Assembly (NCBI RefSeq): GCF_030272615.1
Contig: NC_081407.1
Coordinates: forward strand, 153,965,048-154,029,047
Source: Cryptomeria japonica
Lineage: Eukaryota; Streptophyta; Pinopsida; Cupressales; Cupressaceae
Length of the DNA: 64,000 bases
Reading direction: 5' to 3'
In this document: positions 12,060 through 22,880 of the stretch, one piece after another
Layout: every line of letters begins with the position of its first letter
Numbering within the stretch: position 1 is the first letter of the stretch
The notes under the pieces: generated by a model
The model's input: the letters and a program-made list of their open reading frames with translations, nothing else
What the model was told of the DNA's origin: nothing
Databases searched by the model: none
Position numbers and translations under genes: made by a program

Positions 12060-13504
12060 TTGAGTCAAAAGGTCATTTGCTTGTCCTCATCTTGCTTTGT
12101 CAACACACTAGAACAAACTCATGACATCCCTGTAGAGTATGGTATACATAGAAAAAACAAATATTCCATTCCTTATCATGACTCTATACCAAGTGGTCCT
12201 TATACACAACATCATTATAGACCTCCTCCATATGAACATGTGTATGATCAATACCATCCATATATGCAACATGCTCCTCCTCCACTCAGTGGTTCAGGCA
12301 TGGGGTATGGTCCAAGAAGTCAGTCTCCACCTAAGAACAATTTGGAGCAGCAAATTAAGGACTTACAAAAGAAAATGGAGGACATAAATACACCGAAGCT
12401 AACTTACACAATGAGAGACATATGTCCCTATCCATTTGACAAAAGAATTCCAATGCCTCCATTTCCTACACACTTTGTGACACCTAAGTTTAATAAGTAC
12501 AGAGGAAAAGGGGATCCTAAGGCACATATAAGACAATTTTTCATAGCTTGCATTGAGGTAGCAGTAGAAGAGACATATTTGATGAGATTATTCCCACAAA
12601 GCGTAGGTGATCAAGCTATGGAATGGCTCTCCCAACTCCCACCTGGAATTAAGTCATGGGGTGACTTAGCAGAGGAATTTATCCAACATTTCTCATACAA
12701 CATAGAGACAGACATATCAGTCACTACTTTGTGCAACACCAAGCAAAAGGGTGGAGAGTCTTTTTCATCATTTTTACAAAGATGGAGGAATCTAGCCAAC
12801 AAATGTTGTTGTGAAATTCCACAAAAACAAATGGTAGAGATGTTCACCCAAAATGTCAATAAAGACATTGGTTATGACTTGAGAAAATATTGTTTGTCCA
12901 CCTTCAAGGAAGTCATTGAAAAATTCTTAGAAACAGAGAAGGTCCTAATTGAGCAAGGCATCGCCAAAATATTCAAAGAAAACAAAGATGACTTTAAAGA
13001 AAAAGATAAGCCAAGATTTTGGAATAAAAACAAAAACACAGTTAATGTGGTGCTATTAATGCCAATACAATACAACCCAAAATCATTTTTTCTGGATCAA
13101 GCTCTACAAACAATCAAGTGAATACTCAAACAACTTCAAAACCACGAAGGAAATACACCCCATTGGGAGAACCACTTGAGTTAGCTTTCAAGAAGCTAGT
13201 GGCAAATAAAATAATAACAATTCTAGATATGCCTCCATATGAGCCAAAGGTCAAACCAAATTGGTGGAATGACGATGAATACTGTGAATATCACAAAAGC
13301 AAGGGTCATAAAATAGGAAAATGTCATCAGCTGAAGAACATTATACAAGATCTTATTGATAGAGGTGACATTGAGATTGAAGGACATTCATCCAATCAAG
13401 AACTTGAAATGTTTAAAGAACTATTCCCAAAACATGACAAGGGAAAATCCAAAGCCACAGATGAGCAGACCAACTATACCAGAGCATCTTATAACTATGA
13501 TTAA
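12060..13504 (+). pseudogene. G1 gag
   Basis: The first open stretch (12060-13121) begins at a TTG, so the true start is uncertain. It has a Pro/Tyr/His-rich N-terminus (to about residue 90), a short coiled coil (EQQIKDLQKKMEDI) and the retrotransposon gag (capsid) domain, with FRG-like KYRGKGDPKAHIRQF, MEWLSQLPPGIKSWGDLAEEF and FSSFLQRWRNLANKC around residues 145-245. A frameshift near 13085 moves the frame to 13118-13504. There CEYHKSKGHKIGKCHQLKNII is the nucleocapsid-like zinc knuckle of Tat-type gypsy gags. It forms the capsid of the virus-like particle. Confidence 0.88.
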
Positions 13505-13639
13505 ACTATTAGTCATATTTCAATGGACAATTATGTCTCTACCATTATCATCAAGGACAAAATGTGTGAAAATTGTACCCAAAGACCCAAGGTTGTCCTA
13601 AAAGGAATTGGACCTTCTTCTAAACCTACCTCTAAATGT

Positions 13640-14124
13640 AATGTTACAACTTGTCAAGGTAAATTTACTTTGTAAGGTTCTCCAGCTAAAAACACTACTT
13701 CCTCATCAACCAAACCCGAGTACGATTTGGTAGAACAATTAGGGAAGAAACCCACACTTATCTCAATCCTTGAGCTCTTACGCATATCCCCTACACATAA
13801 AGCCATTCTTGACAAAACTTTGAGAGACACTTCCATCCCTAGTGATCTAAACGTGGACCAGTTTCAAGCCATGGTGGGATACCTTTCCGTTTCACACTCC
13901 CTTACATTCATAGAAGCCGATGATGCCTTCGTGATCCAACCACATAATGCACCTTTACACAATGAAGACTTCCTACACAAACATCGAATAAAACTAGTCC
14001 TGATAGATGGAGGAGCAGGTCTCAATATATGTGTGAATGCTACAAACAATATTACCTTTAAGGCATATGATGATGAAGAGCGCTCATCCAAAGGCACAAC
14101 CACCTTGCCTCTTAGAGTTGGGCC
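13640..14124 (+). pseudogene. G1 protease region, cut off by Z1
   Basis: In the frame open from 13727, VLIDGGAGLNIC (about 14005) is the aspartic protease active site in the DGG form; the usual gypsy motif is D[ST]G, so the second residue differs. The upstream LLRISPTHKAILDKTL block is typical of the linker before protease in Tat-like elements. The frame reads LPLRVGPVG and then runs into the Z1 LTR at 14125, so the residues after that point are LTR translation, not protease. Confidence 0.8.
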
Positions 14125-15242
14125 TGTTGGCATTTTTGATGTTTATGTTGTGATTGTCATTGATATGTATGAGCTAGAGCTCAACCGGTATCTGTTCCAA
14201 CCGGTATGTTGTAGTCTAGTCTTTAGACTATTGGTGATTTTGCATAAAGTGTTTACCGCTCTGAAGCGACATGTCGACCCCAAGCGGTTCATAGATCTCA
14301 AGCGGTATGAGGGAGAAAAGCAGCATAACACATTCTTACTAGTCTTCATTTTGTCAAACCGGCAATCGGTATTTTGTATGAACCAGTAATACTCTAAGAT
14401 GAGTTACCAATCCACCGATTGTTTGATGGTGCCGACACATTTATGATGCTTTTTGTGTCATGTTACTAAGTATGTCTAGATTCATTGAACCTAGGAAATT
14501 GTAATGTAATCCTATTGGACCGACATGAAATTAAATTCCTTTAAAAGGACATCATGTCTAGGGTTTTAGGTTGTTTCTGAAAGGGTTTATGTTGTGCTAG
14601 GGTTTAAGGTGGTTGATGAGTTATTGTGAGAGCGATCTTATCTAAGAAGATCGAGTTGTAACTGAGTGAGAGATAGAGAAGACTAAAGTAATGCTGGAAT
14701 GCATTAGCTATGAGCTATACTAGATTGCACAAGCAGTTTGTGCTATTAGATAGATCAAACACTTGTTGATTACTCACATCTTTGATAAGTTTATAGCCCT
14801 TAATTGGGTAGGCCCAAAAGTCTTTGTAAAATCCTCTAACAAGGTGGTTCACCTCTGTGAATCTAAAATCCTCTAGCAAGATAGTCCTTGTTCAGACTTA
14901 TCTCCTAACAAAGATTGAGATTCCTAATAGGATCTGTTCTGGTGAAGAACATTGTAAGACCTTAATCAGTTTGACCTTAACCGGCCTGGTTTCTATTTTG
15001 CAGATAGTGACTTGTGAGTTCCATCTCATCGTGGTTTTTCCCATTTGGGTTTCCACGTCAAATATCTTGTGTTATGGTTGTATTGCTTGTGTGAGTGAAT
15101 GATTTATTTGCATTTTGGTTTGCTTGTGTGATAACCGGTCTATATTTTAAGTTGTCTTACCGGTTTATCTTTAGACTGTTTAAGTGTTTAAATGCAGTGT
15201 TTTTCAGTATACTAATTGACCCCCCTCTCTTAGTATTCATCA
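14125..15242 (+). repeat. Z1 left LTR (1,118 bp)
   Basis: TGTTGGCATT to CATTCATCA-type end. It is nearly collinear with 20687-21863 but lacks about 37 bp near 14163 (the segment after GTCATTGAT that reads GGACACACAC in the right LTR). A hairpin lies at 15014-15029 and a C-run (GACCCCCCTCTC) near the end. Confidence 0.9.
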
Positions 15243-15244
15243 AT

Positions 15245-15256
15245 TGGTATCAGAGC
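15245..15256 (+). other. Primer binding site of Z1
   Basis: An exact TGGTATCAGAGC, 2 bp after the LTR. Confidence 0.92.
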
Positions 15257-15292
15257 CTACCTTTCTATAAGTTTAACCACTTGGAAAGAGAT

Positions 15293-16568
15293 ATGGGGGA
15301 ATACACCTTGAGGGAAGTTACTCAATGACTCACTTAGTCTGAGCAAGCCTATGATGATCTTATGGTCAAATGCAAGGCATCTCATGCAAAAATGAGAGAA
15401 CATGTAGAAAAGCTGATGGAGCTATCTGAAAATAGTTTTGCAGATGAAGCAGACATGGAAGCCATGATAGCAGAAGTAAATAAGTTGAATGAATCAAACT
15501 CCAACCTGAGAAAGGAGTTGGAAGGACTGACTATCTGGTTTTAGTCAAGAGCTTGAGAACCGGAGGAAAGCTGAAGATCTGGTGAACAATAGAGATCATG
15601 AGATCTCCAAGTTGAAAGAAGAGATTAGTGCACTGACTGCTCGCCTTCATGAGAGCAGAATGGAAAAAGAAGGAGTACAAGATGAACTGAACATAGCCAT
15701 CTCTGAAAATGCAAGCCTAATGGAGACAAGTACTGCTATTTCCAAAGAACTCTTTGAGTCAAAGGAAATACTTGCTAAGTTCAACAAAAGTACTGTCAAG
15801 CTAGAGCAGAAGCTTGAGTCGGCTAGACCAGCAAACAATACTAATGGACTTGGTTTCTCTGGACATGAGGAAGGAGAATCCTCAGGAACAAATGCTGAAG
15901 CATCAAAGAAGCAACCGACATTCAAAGGAAAAGGTAAGCAAAAATTCAAACCTGTTTGCTTTAACTGTCTTAAAGAAGGACACAATGCCAATGTATGTAG
16001 GAGCAAAGCCTACAATAATTTTCCTTACTTTATTAACAATACACCTAGATCTAATAAGTTCAATGGTCATTGTTATGCATGCAACAAGTTTAGGCATAGA
16101 GCATTTGAATGCAGGTCTGTGATGAATAACATTGGAACATATCCTCAAAGGAACCAAGGAGTTGGTCCTGAACCTTTTGTGAACCGAAACCACAACCGGT
16201 TTAATGTCTTCAATCATCAGCCAAGAAGCAATGGCTATCAACTGACAACCGGATGGAGAGAAAACTATTGGGTTTATCATGGTCATGGTCACACTGCTGC
16301 TATATGCAGAATGAAGAATGGAAACATGAACAATGGACCTTGGAGAGCACCTGGAATGATTTGCTATCATTGCGACAAACCGGGTCATACGACAAGATTC
16401 TGCAGAAGAAAGAGTGTATCTAATGATATACCGGTCACTCCGGAAGGAGAAATTGATGTTGAAATAGTTCAAGTGGACATGAACAAAACCTGGAGGAAGA
16501 AACCAACAATGTTGGAAGAGGAACCGGTTTCTGCACCTAGTGTGGAAATATCGGAACTGGCAAACTAA
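15293..16568 (+). pseudogene. Z1 gag-like protein with four zinc-knuckle units
   Basis: Starts at the ATG at 15293 (MGEYTLRE), 37 bp after the primer site. The same ATG is used in the partial copy at 21914. The N-terminal half is coiled coil (KLNESNSNLRKELEGL, HEISKLKEEISALTARL). The C-terminal half holds CFNCLKEGHNANVC, CYACNKFRHRAFEC, a worn unit (YWVYHGHGHTAAIC, first two Cys lost) and CYHCDKPGHTTRFC. A stop after VTQ (about 15326) and a one-base insertion near 15540 disable it; the copy at 21914 lacks both lesions but has others. No capsid fold is obvious. It probably packages element RNA. Confidence 0.8.
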
Positions 16569-17016
16569 GCTTCAAAAGGCTTAGGGGGAGAAAACCGCGA
16601 AATGTTTTTGAACCCCCGATTTACACCGGTAAAAGACCTTAATCAGTATGTGATACCTGTCGCTTGGCAGAAGACCGAAAATGGTAAAAAGGCAAATTAG
16701 GGTTTATGCCCTAATAAAGGAGCATTAATGGTGGTAGGTGAGAGACATGTATAAAAGTGTTTTTCAAATCATTTCTCACTATTTGTTTTCGAGCGAAGAA
16801 AAGTTTTTCAAAGAGTAGAGCGAAGAAAAGGTGATTTGAGCTGAGATTTCAAGAAATTGACAAATCGCAAGGGAGATTCAAATTCAAATTGCAAATGGTC
16901 AAGTGGAGAACACAAAGCGGTGATTCAGCAACCGACGGAGTGTGGAGTGAAGGAGAATCAGAAAGCCCTAAATTCACGTTTTAAAGGTATTTCTCGAGTT
17001 CTTAGAATATTCTACA
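16569..17016 (+). promoter_or_regulatory. Putative internal promoter and 5' UTR of Z1 ORF2
   Basis: After gag come a polypurine motif AGGGGGAG (16583-16590), a telo-box TTAGGGTTT (16697-16705) and a TATA box TATAAAAG (16750-16757). About 260 bp of purine-rich leader with a direct repeat GAGCGAAGAAAAG (near 16791 and 16821) then leads to the ORF2 ATG at 17017. The arrangement resembles a plant gene promoter, and Z3 has the same order. Function is inferred. Confidence 0.45.
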
Positions 17017-20000
17017 ATGGCTTCCGCATCTCATACCAGTTCTAGTGCATCCATTGAGTCTGAAAGTTTCATTCAAAAGAAGTCAAAGTGTAATGCCCTA
17101 TCACAAGTTTCAACTGGAGTAATAGTAGAAGAGGGAATTTATCACTATATTGATTGCAAGATTGAAGACCTAGGGTCTCTAGCCATCCACTCCCAACTAG
17201 GTCTGTTTTGTGGAAAGGATAAGAAAATCAAACTAGAATATAGTATCTTAAAGAAGAAGAAACTCCATAATGATGTATACTTTCTAGAAGACTTTACAAA
17301 AGATCATATTAGGATCATTTTGAGTAGAGTCCATGGTGACAAGATGTACCTAGAGAGAATGCATGATATCACGCCACATGCAATTCATGTAGTCACCGAT
17401 TTTTGCAACATAGGGGAAGTGCCAGCCCTAAGGACAATAAGCAAAATGGAAATGTCAAGTCTCACCGGTTAAGTGAGCAATTCACGAGGCATGACAGTCA
17501 ACTCCATCAAGGATGATCTGGTTAAGTATGCCTGCATGGTGATAGGCTACCAAACATTCTTTGCCAGCAGAATTAACTTTGTATCTATTGCAGCAGTAAA
17601 TGCCGCTTACCAGATGATTAAAGAGGATGCATCATTTGACCTATGCACCGGTATGTAGATGCAACTCCTGTCTAATCTAAAGTCGATCAAATAGGATAAT
17701 GCACTGAGATTCAAGTTTGGACAACTATTGGTTGGGTTGTTATTCTATTTCCAAGGCTACTTTCCTGGAGTAGGAGATGTCCAGTGGTCTCTTGACCAAC
17801 CGGTAACCAAGCAGATCAAGGAAAGCATTCAAGCAATCGGAACTGGTTACCCTGATGTGTTGAACAAGTACTTTGATGAGTTCAGATAGAAAATGAGTCA
17901 AAAGATGAGGATCTCAGGTGACATCCTCAAGAAATATGAAGATGACATCTGTTTCACCATCCAGGTGGACAAATGCTTAATAGAGGCTGTTGAGCCTAGA
18001 ATGGAAGAAGTGGAGCCAATGGGCTATGAGGTGATGTACGATATGCTGGAAGGGTGTGTCTCAACCCTTATTGCCTCACCTCTTGATCCTAAGGCAAACA
18101 GGATCAGAACCTATCTGGAAAGGATTGCACTGGTCAAGGAACCCTCTGTTAAGAAAGGAAAAGAATTGACAACAAAGAAGGCAAAGGAAGTGCCTGCAGC
18201 ATCGGCATCGGCTACTACTGCAACTCCAAGAGTGACCAAGTGGTTTCAAAAAAGAAACTAGAAGTGGCACCGGCAAAAGTCTTTGAAAGAAAAAGGAAGA
18301 CTAAGTCAAATGAACTAGACTTTGAAGAGACTGAGTCTGAAGAGATACCAAAGAAGGCCAGATAGACGAAGAAGATGAAGAAGAATGAACCGGCAACATC
18401 TGCACCAGTAAATATTGATATCTCCTCATATAAACCTTTGACACATTGTCAAAGAACAGTAAAGAATATTAATAGAAAATTACTTCATGATTTAGTATAT
18501 TATTATGATGATTTTAGTGACGAGGAGAAAGAAGAAGTACTACAAGAGATTATTATTTATTTGTGTAAGAATGACTGGTCGCCATCAGAGATTAAATCTT
18601 AGACACTGGATTCCTTATATAAGGCATTCGATAATAAATGGTGCATTGCCAAAGAAAAAGAACAGGAGATTAGGGAGAAAGTCTTTGCACAGTACTTTCC
18701 CGACCTCTCAAACTCAGAATTATTTGATGTTTTGGACCAAAATAAAGGACTCTTCTTCACAAGGAGAAGAAGACTCTGGCTGTTAGAGGGAAGAGTTGAT
18801 GATGTTGAAAAGACACTCATCAACACATGGATCATGCTATCTATGCTCACAAAGCACGTATAGCCAACCTGGAAGTGAAAAAAGAACTAGTTATATCCAA
18901 ACTGGATGAAGTTTTTGATGAAGAAGGAAACCTGGTTGAAGAACCAATTGACACTATTGATGTTGATGCCCTAGACGTAGAAGATGTCACTCAGGGAATA
19001 CCTTCTTAGGGAACAAGATAGGTGCAACAGGTCGAATAGGGCAGTGAGCAAGCCGAGGATAGACAGGAAGCGACTGAGGAACATGCAGAGAAGAAGAAGA
19101 GGGATGAAGATGAGAGAAAGCGGAAAGAGGAAGAGAAGAGAAAAGAGGAAGAGGAGAAAAGAAAAGATGAAGAGAAAAAGAAGCAAGAAGATGAGAGGAA
19201 AAAGAAAGAAGAAGAGGATAAGGAAGAAAAGAAGAAGAAGGAAGAGGAAGATAAAGAGGAAAAGCGGAAGGAAGAAGAAAAGAAGAAGAAGGAAGAGGAA
19301 GAGAAAGAAGAGGAGAAGAGAAAGGAAGCTGAGAGGAAAAAGAAATAAGAAGACAAGGAACAAGAAAAGAAGAAGGAAGCAGAGAAAAAGAAGAAGGAAG
19401 AAGAAGACAAGGCAGCAGAGAAAAGCAAAGCGGAGAAAAAGAAAGTAGAAGAGAACAAGGTAGCGAAAGCAGTGAAGAGCACAAAAATGGAGACTTTGAA
19501 GGCAACTGGGAGTCAAGCCAAACCAGCTGATATCACCAGTCCTATTGATCTCCAGTTTGCAAGTGAATCGGAGGTAATGCAGAGCATCAAGGTTGCTCAA
19601 GAGTGCCTTGAAATCATTCGAAGGAAAAAGGAGCAAGATATAATTCAAGCGGCTATAGACACCCTTACCAGTTTGATCCTTGGTACCAATCTTTCCAACA
19701 CTGAATCATCACTAGCACAACTTAAGCTACTATGTATAGTAGTGGATGATCAAGTGTAGAGCCTGGAAGAAGCAGCTGAGGCAAATGTCAAGAAAGAGCA
19801 TCAAAAGGCTCTTAACATTGCTCTGATGAAGAAGTTGAATGAGCTCCGATCTGAACTGCTGAAAGACCAAAAGGATATAAGAGATGCTTTGGATGAGGGA
19901 AACCTACTACTAAGAAAAATCTGTCAACCCCATCTATTCTAGATGATGTGCTAGCTCAGAAGCAAAAGCTTCAAACGGACTCATAGTCTTACTTGAGCAC

Positions 20001-20253
20001 ATTTAAGCCACCTTATGATTCCTTTACAACTTATGGGCAAACTGTTCATCAGTTTCACATCCAGTCAACCAAAATGGAGCAAGAGATCAGTACATGGTCT
20101 AGAGGCTTGCAGGAGCTACAACTGGTTTTACTTCCACATCTGCAAATTCTTCAGAAGTGTTATCTGAACCTGGATGCCTTGATAGTTACACAAGAGATGA
20201 GCATAGTTGATGCCATGGAAGAACAGGTCTCCTGGATGCAAATAGAGAAATAA
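17017..20253 (+). pseudogene. Z1 ORF2, large charged protein of unknown function
   Basis: Begins MASASHTSSS at 17017 and can be followed in consecutive frames to about 20253, so it was originally around 1,050 codons. In order: a globular N-terminal region with IEDLG and RVHGDKMYLER (to 17472), homologous to Z3; a MVIGYQTFFASRINF region (17473-17880); a KMSQKMRISGDILKKYEDD region (17893-18261); a region with YYDDFSDEEKEEVLQEI (18375-18602); a Lys/Glu repeat coiled coil (19060-19480); and a C-terminal Leu-rich helical segment (19500-20253) kept in Z2. Stops at about 17470, 17656, 17890 and 18600, and frameshifts near 18250 and 18780, break it. No polymerase, membrane or enzyme motif is seen. 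An envelope-like or host-derived protein is possible; neither is shown. Confidence 0.6.
19060..19480 (+). repeat. Purine-only (GA-rich) low-complexity stretch encoding Lys/Glu repeats
   Basis: About 420 bp almost entirely of A and G on the plus strand, in AAG/GAA/GAG codon runs. In the ORF2 frame it gives KKKEEE-type charged repeats. It creates misleading Phe/Ser/Leu-rich open frames on the minus strand. Confidence 0.9.
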
Positions 20254-20686
20254 GTGGCCACCTCTTTACTTGAGTCTTGGTCTCTATCAATGAAACAATT
20301 TTTGTAGGACTATAAATCTATTTTTGACAAGTACTACTCCTTATTGTTATAAACTTTTATTGTGTTAATATCAAATGAAAACAGGGTTGTTTAGCGGTAC
20401 TTTGTCATTGTTGGCAAAGGGGGAGAAGTACTCTATCTATTTTGGAGAAGTATAGGGGAGAAGTATCTGACTTAAAATTTTTTCTATATGCTTTGATATA
20501 TGCTATATGCTCTAATATCTCAATGTTTATGCTCTGTATGCAAAATTGCTATACATTGTATTGATTAAGGGATAGTGTATATGCTTAGGGGGAGCAATTT
20601 TGTTAATGGCATGTTTTTGTTGTAAAATACTTTGATGTCAAAATTTTATTTTCCTAAGTGTTGCCATCAATGCCAAAAGGGGAGAT
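20254..20686 (+). other. Z1 3' non-coding region with repeated polypurine motifs
   Basis: AGGGGGAG at 20418-20425 and 20587-20594, and AGGGGAG at 20678-20684 just before the LTR. Z2 keeps all three (63203, 63041 and 62950 regions, minus strand). Multiple AGGGGGAG motifs before the 3' LTR are known from Sirevirus-type copia elements. The last one is the likely second-strand primer. Confidence 0.65.
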
Positions 20687-21863
20687 TGTTGGCATTTTTG
20701 ATGTTTATGTTGTGATTGTCATTGATGGACACACACTTGCATTGAGATCCCCTTTATATGTATGAGCTAGAGCTCAACCGGTATCTATTCCAACTGGTAT
20801 GTTGTATTCTAGTCTTTAGACTATTGGTGATTTTGCAGAAAGTGTTTACCGCTCTGAAGTGGCATGTCGACCCCAACGGGTTCATAGATCTCAAGCGGTA
20901 CGAGGGAGCAAAGCGACATAACACATTCTTACCAGTCTTCATTTTTGTCAAACCGACAACCGATATTTTGTATGAACTGGTAATACTCTGAGATGAGTTA
21001 CCAACCAACATTTTGTGATGAGTTACCAATCCATCGATTGTTTGACGATGCCGAAACATTGATGGTGCTTTTTGTGTTGTGTTACTGAGTATGTCTAGAT
21101 TCATTGAACCTAGAAAATTGTAATGTAATCCTATTGGACTGACATGAAATTAGATTCCTTTAAAAGGACATCATGTCTAGGGTTTTAGGTTGTTGCTGAA
21201 AGGGTTTATGTTGTGCTAGGGTTTAAGGTGGTTGATGACTTGTTGTGAGAGCGATCTTATCTGAGAAGATCAAGTTGTAACTGAGTGAGAGATAGAGAAG
21301 ATTGAAGTAATACTAGAATGCATTAGCTGTGAGCTATACTGGATCTAACCAAGTAGTCTGTGCTATTAGATAGATCAAACACTTGTTGATTACTCACATC
21401 TTTGACAATTTTATAGCCCTTAACTAGGTAGGCCCAAAAATCTTTTGTAAAATCCTCTAACAAGGTGGTTCACCTCTGTGAATCTAAAATCCTCTAGCAA
21501 GGTAGTCCTTGATTGGACTTATCTCCTAACAAGGATTGATATTCCTAACAAGATCTATTCTGGTGAAGAACATTGTAAGACCTTAACCGGTTTGACCTTA
21601 ACCGGTTTGGTTTCTATTCTGTAGATAGTGACTTGTGAGTTCCATCTCACCATGGTTTTTCCCATTTGGGTTTCCACATCAAATATCTTGTGTTATGGTT
21701 GTATTGCTTGTGTGAGTGAATGATTTATTTGCATTTTGGTTTGCTTGTGTGATAACCGGTCTATATTTTAAGTTGTCTTACCGGTTTATCTTTAGAATGT
21801 TTAAGTGTTTAAATGCAGTGTTTTTCAGTATACTAATTGACCCCCCTCTCTTAGTATTCATCA
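20687..21863 (+). repeat. Z1 right (shared) LTR (1,177 bp)
   Basis: TGTTGGCATT to TATTCATCA. Preceded by a polypurine tract and followed by a primer site (21866-21877), so it serves as 3' LTR of the left copy and 5' LTR of the right partial copy. The hairpin at 21635-21650 has a perfect GTGAG/CTCAC stem. Confidence 0.9.
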
Positions 21864-21913
21864 ATTGGTATCAGAGCCTACCTTTCTATAAGTTTAACCA
21901 CTTGGAAAGAGAT

Positions 21914-22735
21914 ATGGGGGAATACACCTTGAGGGAACTTACTCAACAACTCACTCAGTCTGAGCAAGCCTATGATGATCTTATGGTCAAATACAAGGCA
22001 TCTCAAGCAAAAAGGAGATAACATGCAGAAAAGCTGATGGAGCTATCTGAAAATAGTTCTGCAAATGAAGCAGACATGGAAGCCATGATAGAAGAAGTAA
22101 ATAAGTTGAATGAATCAAACTCCAACCTGAGAAAGGAGTTGGAAGGACTGACTATCTGGTTTAGTCAAGATCTTGAGAACCAGAGGAAAGCTGAAGATCT
22201 GGTGAAGGATAGAGATCATGAGATCTCCAAGTTGAAAGAAGAGATTAGTGCACTAACTGCTCGCCTTCATGAGAGAAGAATGGAAAAAGGAGTACAAGAT
22301 GAACTGAACATAGTCATCTTTGAAAATGCAAGCCTAATGGAGATAAATACTGCTATTTCCAAAGAACTCTCAGAGTCAAAGGAAATACTTGCTAAGTTCA
22401 GCAGAAGTACTGTCAAGCTAGAGCAGAAGCTTGAGTCGGCTAGACCAGCAAAGAATACCAATGGATTTGGTTTCTCTGGACATGAGGAAGGAGAATCCTC
22501 AGGAACAAATGCTGAAGCATCAAAGATGCAACCGACATTCAAAGGAAAAGGTAAGCAAAAATTCAAACCTATTTTCTTTAACTGTCTTAAAGAAGGACAC
22601 ACTGCCAATGTATGTAGGAGCAAAGCCTACAATAATTTTCCTTACTTTATTAACAATACACCTAGATCCAATAATTTTCCTTACTTTATTAACAATACAC
22701 CTAGATCCAATAATTTTCCTTACTTTATTAACATA
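21914..22735 (+). pseudogene. Truncated second Z1 gag copy
   Basis: Starts MGEYTLRELTQQ, without the early stop of the first copy, but has a stop after QAKRR near 22019. It keeps the coiled coil and the first zinc knuckle (with the first Cys replaced: FFNCLKEGHTANVC). It then shows a 39-bp in-frame tandem repeat before breaking off at about 22735 into G1 reverse transcriptase. The remaining three zinc units are lost. Confidence 0.85.
22631..22734 (+). repeat. 39-bp tandem repeat in the truncated Z1 gag
   Basis: A 39-bp unit encoding 13 residues (NNFPYFINNTPRS) occurs twice plus a partial third. The full-length gag at 16014-16055 has a single unit. The G1 junction follows within the third unit. 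Confidence 0.9.
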
Positions 22736-22880
22736 TTTCAGAGACATCAGCAAATCTTGTCCTAAGGATGATTTTCCATTGCCAAATATCAACCTGATCG
22801 TAGATCTCACAAGAGGTCATGCGATGTTATCTTTGATGGATGGATTCTCTGGATACAATCAAATAGACTTATACAAGTGA
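22736..22880 (+). pseudogene. G1 reverse transcriptase fragment
   Basis: About 47 codons of the gypsy RT palm start: FRDISKSCPKDDFPLPN, then SLMDGFSGYNQID with the first catalytic Asp. It ends in a stop at 22879 and nothing downstream matches the rest of RT, RNase H or integrase. The start joins directly to Z1 sequence, so the protease-to-RT interval is gone. Confidence 0.9.

Larger units (their letters stand above)
14125..22735 (+). mobile_element. Element Z1 array: LTR - body - LTR - partial body
   Basis: LTR 14125-15242, complete body 15243-20686 (gag, ORF2, polypurine tract), LTR 20687-21863, then a second primer site and gag start that breaks off at 22735 into G1 reverse transcriptase. 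The complete unit is 7,739 bp and has no pol. The layout implies two head-to-tail copies sharing the middle LTR, with the right copy truncated. The left flank GGGCC has no partner on the right, because the right end is a deletion junction. Confidence 0.85.

Noticed and set aside
15647-16472. Minus-strand open frames opposite the Z1 gag (119 and 189 codons)
   Set aside because: They overlap a clear zinc-knuckle gag on the plus strand and have no motif of their own.
18971-19648. Long minus-strand open frames rich in Phe, Leu and Ser opposite the purine tract
   Set aside because: They are shadows of the GA-rich repeat; the plus frame has conserved flanks in Z2 and Z3, the minus frames do not.
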